Source: Tetrapyrgos nigripes (lineage: Eukaryota > Basidiomycota > Agaricomycetes > Agaricales > Campanellaceae). From it: DNA of 64,000 nt. Location of the stretch: assembly GCA_013368315.1 (NCBI GenBank), contig JAACJM010000035.1, forward strand, positions 186,001 through 250,000. Reading direction: 5' to 3'. The position numbers and the translations under genes are program-made. Below the pieces are notes generated by a model. The model did not search any database and was not told where the DNA came from. It worked only from the letters and a program-made list of their open reading frames with translations. This document shows, piece after piece, positions 46,636 to 59,100 of the stretch. The stretch's first letter is position 1. Each line of letters starts with the position of its first letter.

Positions 46636-46865
46636 GATAGAGAGAGCTATAGAAGCTCCCTTCATACCCTTGGAGAACAATGGCACTGATAAGTCAGTAT
46701 GTTGGTCATGCCTATCCAATGAGACAGGGTGAGGGCTAATCGGGGGAGAGCTATAGGAGCTCCCTCTACCAACTAGACAGAGGATAGTCAGAAGAGAGCT
46801 ATAAAAGCTTCCTTTGCATCCCTAAGGAAATGACAACCCTGTTAAGTCAGTGCACTGGCAGCACC
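46636..46865. repeat. Minisatellite, AGAGAGCTATANNAGCTCCC type, left part
   Basis: Three unequal units begin near 46640, 46745 and 46793, each with AGAGCTATA.(A/G)AGCT(C/T)CCT followed by a variable spacer containing TAAGTCAGT. The fourth unit is beyond the hAT insertion, near 50080, so the array was one block before that insertion. Confidence 0.65.
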
Positions 46866-49800
46866 CAAGGGCTGTGCAGCTGGGTATGACCAGACTGGAT
46901 GTTCCTTTTTGGTCATAAGGTCTGACCCAGCCCCCCCCCCTCCCCCCCTTGCAAAAAAGGAAGGAGATTAGATTAGATTGCAGAGATTATGTAACATTGA
47001 CTGATGCGTCACCTCCTTATCACTTCCTTCCTTCACCTTAACACCTGGCAGCATGACATCTGCACAGTATAGGCTCATGAAACACATTTTTATGGTCTAA
47101 ACACTTGCGTAACACAAGTTACAGTCCCCTCTTCATCCCTACTTTTTTGCTCCATTCTGCCATCTTTTAGCTACTCAATGCCCTGCATTTTCTTTACAGT
47201 CATCATCACAGAACCATTCATTATCCAGCTCATTACTTCTTTTCTCTTTGTTCCCTTGGCCATTGAAAAATTTTAATGGATGACATGTAGGAAGATTGAC
47301 AAGCTGACCAATCATCACGTGGCAACTGGTACCTGAGCCGCAAGGGGTGTCTGGGAATGTGGACCGGCACACTCTGGAGGTCAGTCAGTCGAGTGGTCGA
47401 GGCCACTAAAAAATTTTGGTGACTCAAAAATTTTCAAGGCTTTGAGGAGGAAATATGTGCAATTTTGAGTATTCTCAATGTTATAGTGATTTCTGAGACC
47501 CATATAATTCGCAAAACAGCTGTCAAAAGCGCGAAATAGCATAGGTGTCATATGTACTGATTCTTGACTGAAGCCCGATGTGTCAGGCTGACTTATTACT
47601 CTCTTCTGATTGGTGGAAAATTTCTACAATACCAATTGACATATATGCGTCGTGCTCTAGTTTCTTTCAAGCACATTGCAAGCATGATTAACTTGGACAA
47701 AGAACTCCCTGAACTTAACACTGTGAATCTTCTTTACGAGGTGAATGAAATGAGGCTGAGTTCTTTACACTCCGTTTCCACATGTGGCGGTGCATATTCA
47801 TCCCATCTCTTCCCGTGCTGTTGTTTCCAGTTTTGTCCCTGCCCATATCCACAGCCCCTGTATTTATTAACATGACCAAACAATGATGTTATCTCAATAT
47901 CTTTGCGACTGGTAACTAAAGTTTCTCTCCCTTCATTCTCTTTTTTCTTTGTCTTGTCCTTTTTATTGCTTTTCTTTCTCTTTTGATCTCTTTCATTTTT
48001 TGTTTAGTATTTTCTGTCTCTTGATCTCTCGTCTTCTTATTCATTGCTTGCTTTCCTTTTTTCCCCCTCTCTTCTCTCTCTTCTCTCTTTCTTCTTCTTC
48101 ATCTCTTGTTGGTTGGAGACATATTTGGCCCTCAGGCAAAAGGGTGAGAGTTTGAATACATATCACATGTCTTTTAGACAATCATAGACCAGGTTCATCA
48201 CTTTTTCTCTCTTTCTCATGCTTTATCTTACAATGAACCCCCCTATAACCCCCACATCTCTTTGTACATCCTGGAGACATTTATGCCAACGACCAGGAAC
48301 GCTCATTATCTTCCTCTGCACACTATTTGTACACAAGACGGTGAGAGGAGGCTGCCCTAGATGGTAAGGATGAAATGCACCGTCTATGTTTTGGAAAGAA
48401 CAAGGGAGAAGAAGACATAGAGACATACAACAAGAATATGAGGTATTAGTGTCTCAGGTGAGCTAGATATGTCTTAACACTATGTATCTTACCTTCTCTC
48501 CTCGTTTGTTAGCCTTCTGTATGTATTCTAGTCTACGTCGCTACCATTATATCTTCCAACTACCCATCCTATGTCCTGCCCTCATACACCTTGACCTACT
48601 CATGAACAGACATCTCTTCTAGGCCTTGGATCATGCCGACACAGTGTACATTTGTCTCATTGTCATCCTCAGCTATGCCATCAGAGAATCACTATCTCAA
48701 TCTGCACTCACTCTGCTCTGGTTGACTTTTCCTTGTGATTTCCATTTGTCCACTAGAGACTTTGCTTGCAACTGCCTCCTCTCTTTTGTTCCCCTTTTCC
48801 CATCAGACTTCACTAATATCTGAGAGAAAATCCATAGGCAGCTTTTTATCCTTGAACCTGTTGCTTTTCCTGACAAGGCATATACTGATACCTCTGATGT
48901 ATTGCATGAGTTATTGCAAACACTGAGCCCAATGACTAAGAGAAATGTTCTTTGCATTAATAATCACTCAGATTTTCAGGACAGGTTACAATGCAATTTA
49001 ATGCTAATGTGTATAATAGGTACATATCAATCTACGCAGCATTTGGTTTCTCACTTTATAGAGCCTTGGGCTGATAAATGTCACTCTTGTCATGGAGACA
49101 TGTTTTTGAAAATACACATTCCAGAGATTACCAAACTTTTTGCTTATGTCCTTACCTTATGAATGCAAGATGGAATTCAAAATGTTATACATGTGCCTCA
49201 GGGAACTAGGTCTCAGGAATATCACATAAATGGCATCATTTATTTTGGAAGGGGTCACAAGGATGTTTCATGGAGCTCAGGAGTGGGTATATGATGGCAT
49301 TGGTACTGGGGTACCAGTGAAATTATCTGCAGCGCTCCAATTGAACAACTGAAGCCTGGAGAACTTTGCTAATAAGAAAGCTGTGGTAGTTCTGTATGTC
49401 CAAACGGGTATGGAAGTTGCAGGAGAATGAATGCAATTCAATGCAAGAGAAAGCCTCGGCCTTGTACTTGCCACGCACAGTGTTGGCCCACACCCCTTTC
49501 ATTCAGCATAACCCCGAGCGTAACCTCCATCAATTATATTACTCATACTTAGTACGTACTGTATACTATAGATTCCCATTGTCAATGGACATGCGAACTG
49601 TCCCTGTACAATGGTTCCCTGGGGATGGCGCTGCGAGGTATGCAAAGGAGAGAGGTCTTACAAGAGGTGGCAGTACTAGTGACTCGACCGCAATCTGACG
49701 CGTGGCTGCTTAGTCATATGACCACTTTCCATATATGGCAGGAGCGCTCGGTCGGTCGAGCCTCAGAGACCATTAAAAAATTTTTAGGCATCGTGTAATA

Positions 49801-50036
49801 AAATAAATTTTCTGACCCCCCTTGCTGAGCCGGCAATATCCAGTAGCACATTTACAGGGCCTGGAATGACCATCTGACCTCAGAAAAGGTGTTTTTATTA
49901 CTTTCTGCCTTGATTCCAACAAAGAAGAGACCACTCGACCCCCATAAGACTAGGTTGTACTTTTTGGTCATAAGCCATCCCTCCCCCCCCCCCCCCCCAA
50001 GATCCAGTCTCAGGTAGACCGACTGCACAGCCCTTG
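46866..50036. mobile_element. Non-autonomous hAT-like element, 3.2 kb
   Basis: Ends CAAGGGCTGTGCAG (46866) and CTGCACAGCCCTTG (to 50036) are perfect inverted repeats. They are flanked by the exact 8-bp duplication GCAGCACC (46858-46865 and 50037-50044). Inside each end lies TTTTTGGTCATAAG followed by a long C run (46931-46949 and 49983-49998), in direct orientation. The interior (47.0-49.9 kb) has only short frames, none recognisable as a transposase. A pair of related stretches near 47380 and 49750 (GTCGAG..ACTAAAAAATTTT type) suggests a further nested insertion. Confidence 0.8.
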
Positions 50037-50044
50037 GCAGCACC

Positions 50045-50298
50045 TAACTGATGAAGCAGGGTACAGGTTAGTCAGGAGAGAGCTATAAGAGCTCCCTCTA
50101 CTGATTAGGACTCATGAGAGTTAGCCTCAAGAGTCCGCGGTACCCCCATCACTGTGGAGCCACATGGTGTCACAGGGACTCTTGAAGGCCTAGATCTCGT
50201 TGTCCTCAAGCTAAGCGAATACAATGAATACGGCTACAGCTACGATAGAATGTACCGGTAAATTATATGTAACCGTCACACAGTCATAACCGTCTGCC
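50045..50298. repeat. Minisatellite, right part, and flank
   Basis: Continues the array cut by the hAT element, with AGAGAGCTATAAGAGCTCCC at about 50076. The array ends near 50125 and is followed by unassigned sequence. Confidence 0.55.
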
Positions 50299-50300
50299 TA

Positions 50301-51432
50301 CACACCCAATGGTTGAGCCATAGTTTAACTTTAGTTTGTACAGCTGTAGTTTAACTACGGCCAAACTGTAGTCAAACTTTTCAGGTAACCCTGACTACAG
50401 CTACCCGACGATTGTTACTTTCCGCTGAATAGAAATTTGAATTGCTCGTATATGTGCATCCCGCTTCATCGGTTGAATTTATTTTGCTGAAATTCCTTGC
50501 TCATTGATTGTTTCTTGAAAATGGTGGAAAAAGAATCTATTTTCTTGACTAGTTGCATACAAGCATGATCCGGAATAACTAAGTCTAAGTACATATAGTG
50601 GAGCATCCCACACTCCAAATAAAAGTAGTTCTTAGTGTGACTGCAAAACAAAAAAAGCGAGTCAGTGGCTGCTAAGGAGGCTACCAGATCAGAAGAAACA
50701 ACTTACTGTGCTAGGGATTCAGCCAACTCCGAGTCTGACGAAGAAACAACGTTGAAGTCAGTTGCAGAAGTAAGGAGGAAACCGTTCAAGAGACCAACTC
50801 ACCACATTGAGGACTTCAATATTAGACAGTTGTCCAGCACTCAGAATTGAATGGCAAGGAGGGGAATGAAAGAAGATGGTGGTTGAGGGAGAAGATGACT
50901 TTCGCTTACCGACTGCCAGCTGGCAGCCTTTTAGCGGATGCTTACTCAATGGTTCCCACCATGCTGGCGCTGACGAGGAACTTCAAACGTTGGAAGTCCC
51001 CATCACTTGGCTGGTGCTCAGCTTAGTGCCTGTCTTAAACGTCCTTTCATCATGCACTGTCTTTTGCACTGCATGAAAGGTCTGCTGACAACAAATAAGG
51101 TACTGGAGATCTTAGGAGTCCATGTGGCTTCAGTCGGCTCAGATGTTGAGGGAGAGGAGGAAGAGTGTATTGAATGCTGGTGGGAGGAACAACCTGTGCA
51201 ATATATACATAGAACAAATGGAACCTGTAAGCTAGGCCGCATGTTGAGTGGGAGGAGGAGTGCATTGACTGCAGCTGGTGGGGGCGAACCCGCTCGGAAG
51301 CGAAGCTCAAAAAGCCCCATCTGGCAGTTCGGTCCGCGCTTAAACAAGCGACGCTTCCAGTGGACGTCGAACCGTAGTTTGACTGTAGTTCATGAAAACT
51401 ACGGTTTGGCCGTAGTTGAACCATTGGGTGTG
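50301..51432. mobile_element. TA-flanked inverted-repeat element, 1.13 kb
   Basis: CACACCCAATGGTT (50301) and AACCATTGGGTGTG (to 51432) are perfect 14-bp inverted repeats, flanked by TA on both sides (50299-50300 and 51433-51434). Both ends contain further TAGTTTGAC / CTACGGCCAAAC motifs. The interior is partly open (51007-51444) but gives no recognisable transposase. TA duplication fits the Tc1/mariner order in a broad sense; the family is not assigned. Confidence 0.72.
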
Positions 51433-51434
51433 TA

Positions 51435-51815
51435 CCTCTTGTGATGGATCTGCACTCTGTCTGCATCGAGTCCTGAACTAGACCCAACAACGCTAAAGAC
51501 ATATGTATGTCTCAGTATTGTCTCGGTGTCAACGATTACGATGGTGGTGGTTTTGATTGTGATTCGTGACAGACAGACAGTACACGGGAGTAGAACTATC
51601 AGATTGTGGCCCTGGGCGGCTACTTAAAAGCATAGAATAAGTAAGAGTATACGTGTGGCAAGAGTTGGTAACCGACATTCCTCCCTCTCAAGCTCCTTTA
51701 TCTACTACAATACCTACCCCCTTCACCTCTCGCTAATTTGATTCTGTCTTTTCTCCTATAATCAACTTCCCTCCTATTAAATTGCCCTTTAATAGCTTTA
51801 CCTCTCGGCTGGATC
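51435..51815. other. Intergenic, nothing recognised
   Basis: No gene or repeat seen between the TA-flanked element and the pogo relic. Confidence 0.4.
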
Positions 51816-52411
51816 TACATCGACAATACAGACAGGCGTCTCGAATACTCAGGGCAATGGTAGTCGAATTCTGGTGACGCTGATATACACGTCGACTTTC
51901 CATGCTCGGACGCAGACGAAGAGCGTGTTTTTCCAGCTACGCTCAACGATCCAAGAAGACGGAGTAATTGATGGAGGATATTTGTGATTCTGTTTTGGAG
52001 GCGTTTTGGAGGCAAGGGATGCACTCCAGAACTCGACCCTCGACGACGGTCACGATGATGAAGAGATTGTAGAACCCCCTTCTTCCCGCCGACAGGCCCT
52101 CGAGGCTGTGTCAACGCTCACCAGATACGTCAGTGCCATCGACGACGAGTTTGCATGAAAGCTGGAGTCTCTCCTTGGTTCATTCAGCCGCCAGACTCAT
52201 TTGAAGGACATTCGTCCTTTGCACGACGCACAGATTACTGATTTCTTTCAAAAGTCTACTTAGAATACTGTATGCGCATTATATTGGCTACTCAATACAC
52301 CTATGTAATCAAGCTGTGGGTCCGATTTTAACGGAATTTCTATCAACCCATACTCTCTTGAAACCCATACTGCTGTCTCCCGAAATGTATGGGTTATGAG
52401 AGAGTCGACTG
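51816..52411 (+). pseudogene. Pogo/Fot1-like transposon 3' relic
   Basis: A plus-strand reading from about 51830 to a stop at 52263 contains ALEAVSTLTRYVSAIDDEFA and ends DAQITDFFQKST. This has the look of a DDE transposase C-terminal tail, with two stops inside. The following 150 bp end in GAGAGAGTCGACTG at 52411, next to TA. AGTCGACTCTC-type inverted termini at TA targets are typical of fungal pogo/Fot1 elements. The left end and catalytic core are absent, so the copy is a truncated relic. Confidence 0.55.
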
Positions 52412-53048
52412 TAATGCTTTGGCAGTATGTCGGGCCCGAGGGTGGTTTGTGGGGTGTATGGGTAGGTAGGTTTTAGTGATGCTGAACGGGACCGGACACA
52501 TATATATCTTCGACGGGTCAAGTATATAACATTGACGGGTGTATTTTTTGTGCAGAATGAACAGCATAACAGGTCGCCGTCAAGGACTCAAGAGGAAGCA
52601 TACATACATACATGAATCCGAATTCTGAACACTTTGAATGCAGGAATGCAGGGACGATATTGGCTAGCGTATACTTAGCGAACGGCACTAGCTGAGATGG
52701 ACGAATTCCTTCCTCTCTACCGAGGATTCCCCTTCCTTCCCCTTCCTTCGTCACTCTTGCTTCCTCTTCCCAGTGCTCTCTCTTGGCGCGCCTCTTCCCC
52801 GCCTTCCCCAGACCTAGGCCTTTTCGTTCGGATTCCGTAGAGAATACTGTTGGAATATTGTCACTGCGTTGTTGTCGTTGTGTCTTGTGGGGCGTTTTCT
52901 CTCTTCTCTTCCTTTGCATTTCTTTCCTTCCATCTGTCAGTCTACGCTCTACAATCTGCTTTCTTTTCCTCTCCTCTCCTCTCCTCACGAACGCGGCCCA
53001 AAAAACAATCTCGTCCTAAAATCCTGAGGAAGATATTATCATATCATT
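52412..53048. other. Upstream region of the DUF6533 gene
   Basis: The last 330 bp are strongly pyrimidine-rich on the plus strand (TTCCTTCC, CTCTCCTCTCC), as is common just before fungal start codons. The long minus-strand frame here (52988-52518) is the mirror of that composition and is not a gene. Confidence 0.45.
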
Positions 53049-55051
53049 ATGGATCAGGGTAGCGATTCCGGTGTTGGCATCGTCTGTATTGAAAAGCAGA
53101 TGTGAGTAGCTGTATTCTATTTCTTCTATGTTCTTGCCCGTTCCCTTCCCGTTCCCGTTCGCTGCACAATACGTACTGATGCTATTATTCTGCGGGTCCG
53201 CAGAATGGTTCATAGGTATATGTACCTCCTGGGTATCAGTACGTCATCTTTGCAAGCCTTTTGACGTGGACGCTTTTGTAACCCACAAACGCAAAATTTG
53301 TAGCGATTCTTTTTTGGGATCATATTATCACTTTCGGTGAGTTCCGCCTAACTTCTACCTAACTTCCTAGTACTCAATGGTTGACCGTGATGTTTTCGCA
53401 TTGATATCGTTTCAGGCGATGAAGTCAACTACATCTGGACACGGCCCAAAATCCTATCCTCTTATTGCTTCCTTATCATCCGATATTTGGGGCTAATCGG
53501 AACGATTCCTGTGACAGTGGTGAAGTTTTCGACGATGAGTACCAGTGTGAGTGCATATCCCTTCATTCGATTCATCACGGGCTTATTCTTTATGTAATTA
53601 TACGTCGACGTCATGGCTCTGGCTCTGAACACCAATCTTTCTGCTTTTACTGTCCAGGCGTCAGTAAATTCCAATCGAGATAAAATCCCACACCTGCCCT
53701 TTGATTCTGAACTGGTTTTTTTGTATCTAGGTGCATACGATACAATTCCTATTGGATTATTTGGAATACCTTGAGGACTATGGTAGAATACGGTAGGTAG
53801 ACTTCCAACCCCGCAGTTCTTCCATGCTTCTCTCCTGGTATGCCTCCATCATTCTCAATTCTCCTTATCCACGATCCATCCATCCATATGTTGGCGCTGG
53901 CCCGAGCAGGCTCCATCTGTTTGCGTATATACGCGCTTTACAAACGGAGTCGTCGAATTTTGGCTATTATGGTGGTCACAAATTTGTTAGTTACTGGGAT
54001 TGCCTTGGTGAGTAGACCTTGATGCATGGGGTCTTCCGTTCAACGCTGAGTTTTCTGTACGCCGACAGTGGTTGAATCTAGACAGAGGTACCGTACCGAT
54101 GGAATTGCATCCTGAAGGGTGTGTGGTCCCGGTACGTGTCGATCCGTGAGTCCATTTGTTATGACTCAGCGACCGTCATGTTCAACTTGGTTTATCCTCG
54201 TCGTGTGCTTTGACCTTTGACTTCTCAGTGTCTTCCGTGGGTCTCTCACTTGTACTTGTATCAAACTCATGCTCAATCTGATTTGTCTTTGCTCTTTCTT
54301 TCTTCTTTCTGTAACCAGAACGCATAATCCCATGGATACTAGCTATAGTCATCGAATCTCTCATGTTTTTATTAACATTTTGGAAATCCTGGTCGATGAG
54401 ACATCACTATGGCTTCAATGCCCAGGTGCTGGATCCGTTGATTGCCTTGTTATTTAGAGAGAGTGAGTGTCAGATATCTTGCCTATTTAGGTGGACGAAT
54501 TGATAATCAATTTCTTACTCCTTCTTGATTGTTCTCTATCACAGGTGCTGTATACTATGTGTAAGTATCAACGCTGTACATTGTTGTCTTCAACTACTCA
54601 GAGGTACGGATATACCAGGTTCATGCAGCTTGCGATGCTTGCAAATATAATAACATACTACTATGTAAGCCGAGCTTTTCCATACGCATGCGTGTCTACT
54701 TACTTAGTTCTGTGGCTTAGGCGTCTGGGGTAGGTATTCAGAACATTCATTTTGCCTTCTGTTTGTTGAATTTCCTCCGCCTCTTCCTAAACACAGGCCT
54801 ACACCACAGAACCCTTATACACATTCACTTCCAACTTTTTCGCGATAATGGTATCACGTATGCTTCTCAACCTTCATAAATCAGTCGGTGAAGGAATTCT
54901 CTCCTCTCAAAGCCTGATTGATATCGATTTTGTTCCCACTATGCCATGGTCAGAAAGTCGTGATCTAGACCTTGAAACGGTCTCGAGTCTGAGGAGGAGG
55001 AACGGTCAGGCTAGTCGTAGTATAACATTGGATAGTATAGTGGATTTATGA
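53049..55051 (+). CDS. DUF6533-domain membrane protein
   Basis: Starts at ATG 53049. The first exons join cleanly: 53049-53101, 53204-53238, 53304-53336, then 53416 to about 53548. They give YLLGITILFWDHIITFGDEVNYIWTRP followed by a hydrophobic segment, the DUF6533 signature (a WDH..T..DEV..IW.RP motif after the first helix). Later exons add further membrane segments: SICLRIYALYKRSRRILAIMVVT near 53910-53990, IIPWILAIVIESLMFLLTFWKSW near 54323-54390, and LAMLANIITYY near 54628. The last exon (from about 54798) ends with TGA 55051. Internal exon borders between 53740 and 54760 are approximate. The family is large in Agaricomycetes, is predicted to have about seven membrane helices, and has no known function. 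All visible frames are open, so the gene may be functional. Confidence 0.7.
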
Positions 55052-55429
55052 AGAAATATTAGAAATAGAAAGAGATGAGTGACTCTGAATGACCTCCTTT
55101 GGTATGGCGAAGAAGGGAAATTCATTGCTTTAGGTCTCGTGAATCGCTGCTACCGGAAGAGAATTTCCTGACTGTTGTCTACCAATGAATATTCTTCCAA
55201 TCCTGGTAGATAGTTGAATGAGGACACAATGTCATTCTCACCTTTGATGCCTGCGACCGGCAAAAGATTTGTGATTGCGGGTACCCCATTTGGCACTGCG
55301 CGTGGACGTGAAACCTATTTTGGAGCTGAGTGTACTCATTATTTGACGCAGAACCCTTTTTGGAGGTGTGTAATCATTTAGGTTCTGGCCACTGGCCCTT
55401 CCCAGGCACCGTCAGAGAGCCCGGTTAAG
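55052..55429. other. Intergenic, nothing recognised
   Basis: No gene seen downstream of the DUF6533 stop. Confidence 0.4.
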
Positions 55430-55620
55430 ACGAACCGTAAGTGGCGTTACCTCCCACTGCTTTTAAAGCGAGATGAACACGTGTGTTCCTTCTACCAGAT
55501 ACGCTGTCAACGGACATTTTCATTAGTGAAGGATATGGAAACATTGGAAATCTTGGTGAAGTTACCACTCACTGCCTAGGCTTCGAAAAGCGGTGGCTCA
55601 ATGGCGCCACAAGGATGCCC
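55430..55620. repeat. Fourth copy of the HET upstream region (relic)
   Basis: Contains GCGTTACCT, CTTTTAAAG.GAGATGAACACGTGTGTTCC, ATTAGTGAAGGATATGG, GAAGTTACCACT and AGGCTTCGAAAAGCGG, in the order found upstream of HET copies B (37009-37130) and C (inverse, 61360-61460). No HET coding sequence is attached. It points to another past duplication event. Confidence 0.65.
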
Positions 55621-56189
55621 GTTCTAGAGTTGGGGAGTTTATATATCTTACCACTTTCTCACCGCCTGTGGCGGTATTTCCAGAAGCGATCCGGGGATAC
55701 TTTGAGCAGTGCTTTCGAGAGTTTGAGTGAGGTATACAGAAGCAGCTTTCAAATGGGCTCGCAAGGGGACTGACCCTCCAAATACAGTGACGCTAGATCG
55801 TTCTTATACTACTTATTTAAGAGGTACATGTATAAGGACCGTGTAAGAGACAATTGGTTTTAACTTTCACAAGCGCGTAGATGAACATGTCAGTAATACA
55901 GCTGCATAGACTATAAATCTACTAATTTACTGAGCATAGGGTTTTCTTACAGCTATACGTGCTGTATCATTGATAGGGGCACGCGGGGACAGTCTCAACA
56001 TTCCTAGATAGATAGATACATATTACACGCCATGCGAAAAATGCGAATACAACATTACCGTGGATTGCGAGAAAGCAAAAAATGACCGAGAACAATGCGA
56101 TGACGATGATAATTGATGATGATAACAAGAACATGAAAGAACATGAAAGTAAACAGAAGAAAAAGAAAAAGAAAAAGCAAAGAAAAAGT
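55621..56189. other. Intergenic, 3' of the kinase gene
   Basis: No gene seen. It presumably holds the kinase 3' untranslated region. Confidence 0.4.
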
Positions 56190-59100
56190 TCAACGACAAC
56201 ACCCCACAAAAAAACACCCAACCCTTACAACCACCAAATGAAGCACCCCAAACACAATCGAGATCCATAACCCGTCGAACCAGGTGTCGATGATGGCGAG
56301 GGATAAAATGAGGAGTTTGAGGGGGAAGGGGAGGCCGTTGCCCGGTATTGGCATGTCGACGCCGGGGATGAGGGGGATGGGTTCTCCGAGCCCGAGCCCG
56401 TGAAGTGGGGGATGGGTACCGGTAGTGAGGAAGGGATGCATATGGAGGTCCTGCAGAGGAGGGATTTGAAGAGGAGGATGTGCAAAGGGCCAAGGCCTGT
56501 CGACGTCGAAGCCAAAGCCATAGTGGGAATATGAGTGGGAGCAGATGGTAGAGAGGTTGATGACCTGGGGGAAGAAGGTAAAGGAAGGTTATCAATCAGT
56601 ATCAGTGGAACGACCAAAGTTAAAAAGAGAGAGAAAAAAGAAAATGCCAACCACAAACCGACACCGACTCACCTTGACCAACAAGACACAAGATTTAATC
56701 GTTCGCATCCAAACTGGTCTTGGGATTTTTAATAACCAGCGTCTCCACCAAATTGCTGCGCCCTCGTCCTCGTTGGAACCCCAAAGCCGCACACCATAAT
56801 AAACCTGCCCATTTACATTCCTATATCCATCTCCATCTCCATCATGTTTAACCCTCCTTTGTACCGGTCGTCGTCTTGTGTAATTCTGACTCTGCCAGTA
56901 GTTATACAACCACTCCCACGCCCACGTTAATGAGCTATAACTATGGCCATGACCACCAACACCAACATCACGCCCAGGCTCAGGACTCCAGAGTCTCAAA
57001 TCTCCCCTCCCAACTCTCGTTAACCACCACGAACTCGACGCATTACCACCACCGCCACGACTATCCCTATCCCTACTGTTATTACCACTGTCATTCTCAA
57101 TCCTATTATCCCTCGCATCATGATACGCCGCCTCACTATCTCTATCTCGGTCTGGGTCGTTCTCAGCCCCAACGGTTTCAGTTTCTTCACTCTCTCCCCC
57201 CTCATCGTCGTCGGTGTCGACGACTTCCACAATCCTACCAGTCTCATTCTCGTTCTCATTCATCTCTACTTCCGTAGCAAACCCAACACCATCCCCAACC
57301 CCAACGTTATTTCCAGCACCAACCCCAACCCCAAATCCTGCAGACGAAGACGAAGAAGGAGGAGGTTGAGATTTAGCTCTAACCATCCCAGGTCTATGTC
57401 GAGTTACAGCTCCAATTCCAGGTCGAGGACGAGGTCGTCCCGAACCCGAACCCGAACCCGTACGCGCCCACGCAGGCTCAGGCTTCTTCAAGGATAAGGA
57501 TGATGAAGACAAAGACAAAGGGCCGGGGTCCGAATTGTTTTCGTTTCCAGCGTTTCCAGGACGTAACGGTAAAACGTCTCCAACCCTGAACCCTTTATAC
57601 AATGGGACAAGGGTTCCTGCTACTGCTGTCGTTGTCGTTGTAGCCGTAGAAGTAGCCGTAGACGTAGACTCGGAAGAAGCTGAGGCCTCGGAAGAAGGGG
57701 AAGGTAGTGCTGCTTCGTTTGTATTATCATGATGACGATGACGATGACGATGACGAGCACCACCAACAGCAGCAGCAGCACCAGAAGCAGCCACGTCGTC
57801 CCCGTTGGCATTGACATTGGTATACCCATCATACCCATTCCCAACGGATCCATATCCATTACCAACCCCATTAGCATATCTCTCCGTCCCCACCCCCATC
57901 TTTCTTCCACGTAACGTCGCTTCACCTACACCTACATCCGTCTCTCTTACCCTTAACCCATCTGTCCCCCTCCCCAAACCACCCTGCCGCTGCCGCACAG
58001 AACCATGCCCATACACAGAACCACGCCCATACACAGACACATCCATATCCCTAACAACCCCCCTAACCCTCCCAACTCCCCATCTATCCTCAGGTCGAGG
58101 AGTAATGAGGTTTTCAAGTAACGTTAGATAAACCTCTGCGGTATCTGTATCTGTATCGATATCGGCATCTCGTTGCCCACTGACATCGTATCCATGCTTC
58201 CCATCTTCATCTCCAGCCTCATCCAGCCCCGAGCCCGAGTCCAAGTCCAAGTCTGAGACCGGAGACCTCGAAGACCTCGAAGACCCCAAAACACCCCTAA
58301 CCAACCCCCTCATCCCCTTCGTAGCTCTAAACCCTCTATAACTCACGACTTCTTCTTCCAATAGAGTGGATTTAGTTCGTTCGGAGAGGTCTCGGGGTGG
58401 GGGGATTGGGGGTATTAGATGTATCGGAGATGGAGATGGGGCTGGAGATGGGGCTGAGGCTGGGGCTGGGGCTGGGGTTAGGTTTGGGTTTGGGTTTAGG
58501 TTCGCCTTCTTGCCCCCATTCCCGTGTCCGTGTCCGTGTCCGTGTCCGTCCCGGTGTACATCGTCTTCTCCTTCCCCACCAATACCAACACCATACCCAG
58601 CTCCCTCAGAATCAAACACCCCACTCGTACTCGTACTCGTACTCCCCTTCTCCTTCTCCTTGTCCACGGGTATAGGTATACTCGCGTCCATGTCCAAACT
58701 GGAAACCGAATACCTCCAGGGTAACCTAAAAAACAACATCTTGTGGAGGATGACGCCTAGGGACCACATGTCTGCTGCTTTTGTTAGGGGAGCGAGGGGT
58801 GGGGGTGGGTTGAAACCAGTGGGAGTACCGGTGGGTCTGGGTCTGGGTCCAAGTCCGTTGGTGTAAGATGTATACGAAGAGAGTGATTCAGGAGCTTCAA
58901 AGTCAAAAGGTGGTCAAAGACAGAGACGAGAGACAGGGAGAAGATGCACGTCAGTAAAAATCCAGAAATAAAAAATCCAAAAAAACAGACAAAAGTAAAA
59001 ACGAAATAAAAAAAGGAGTAAAAGTAACAAGAGGTGAAAAACACAACAACCACAAAAAAGCTCGTAAAGTGGTAAAAACTCAAAAACCACAAACTAGACT

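Noticed and set aside
52518..52988. Minus-strand Arg/Lys/Glu-rich 156-codon frame
   Set aside because: Complement of the pyrimidine-rich leader of the DUF6533 gene.
56876..58866. Several plus-strand frames opposite the kinase tail
   Set aside because: Mirrors of low-complexity coding sequence on the minus strand; no independent splice or start signals.
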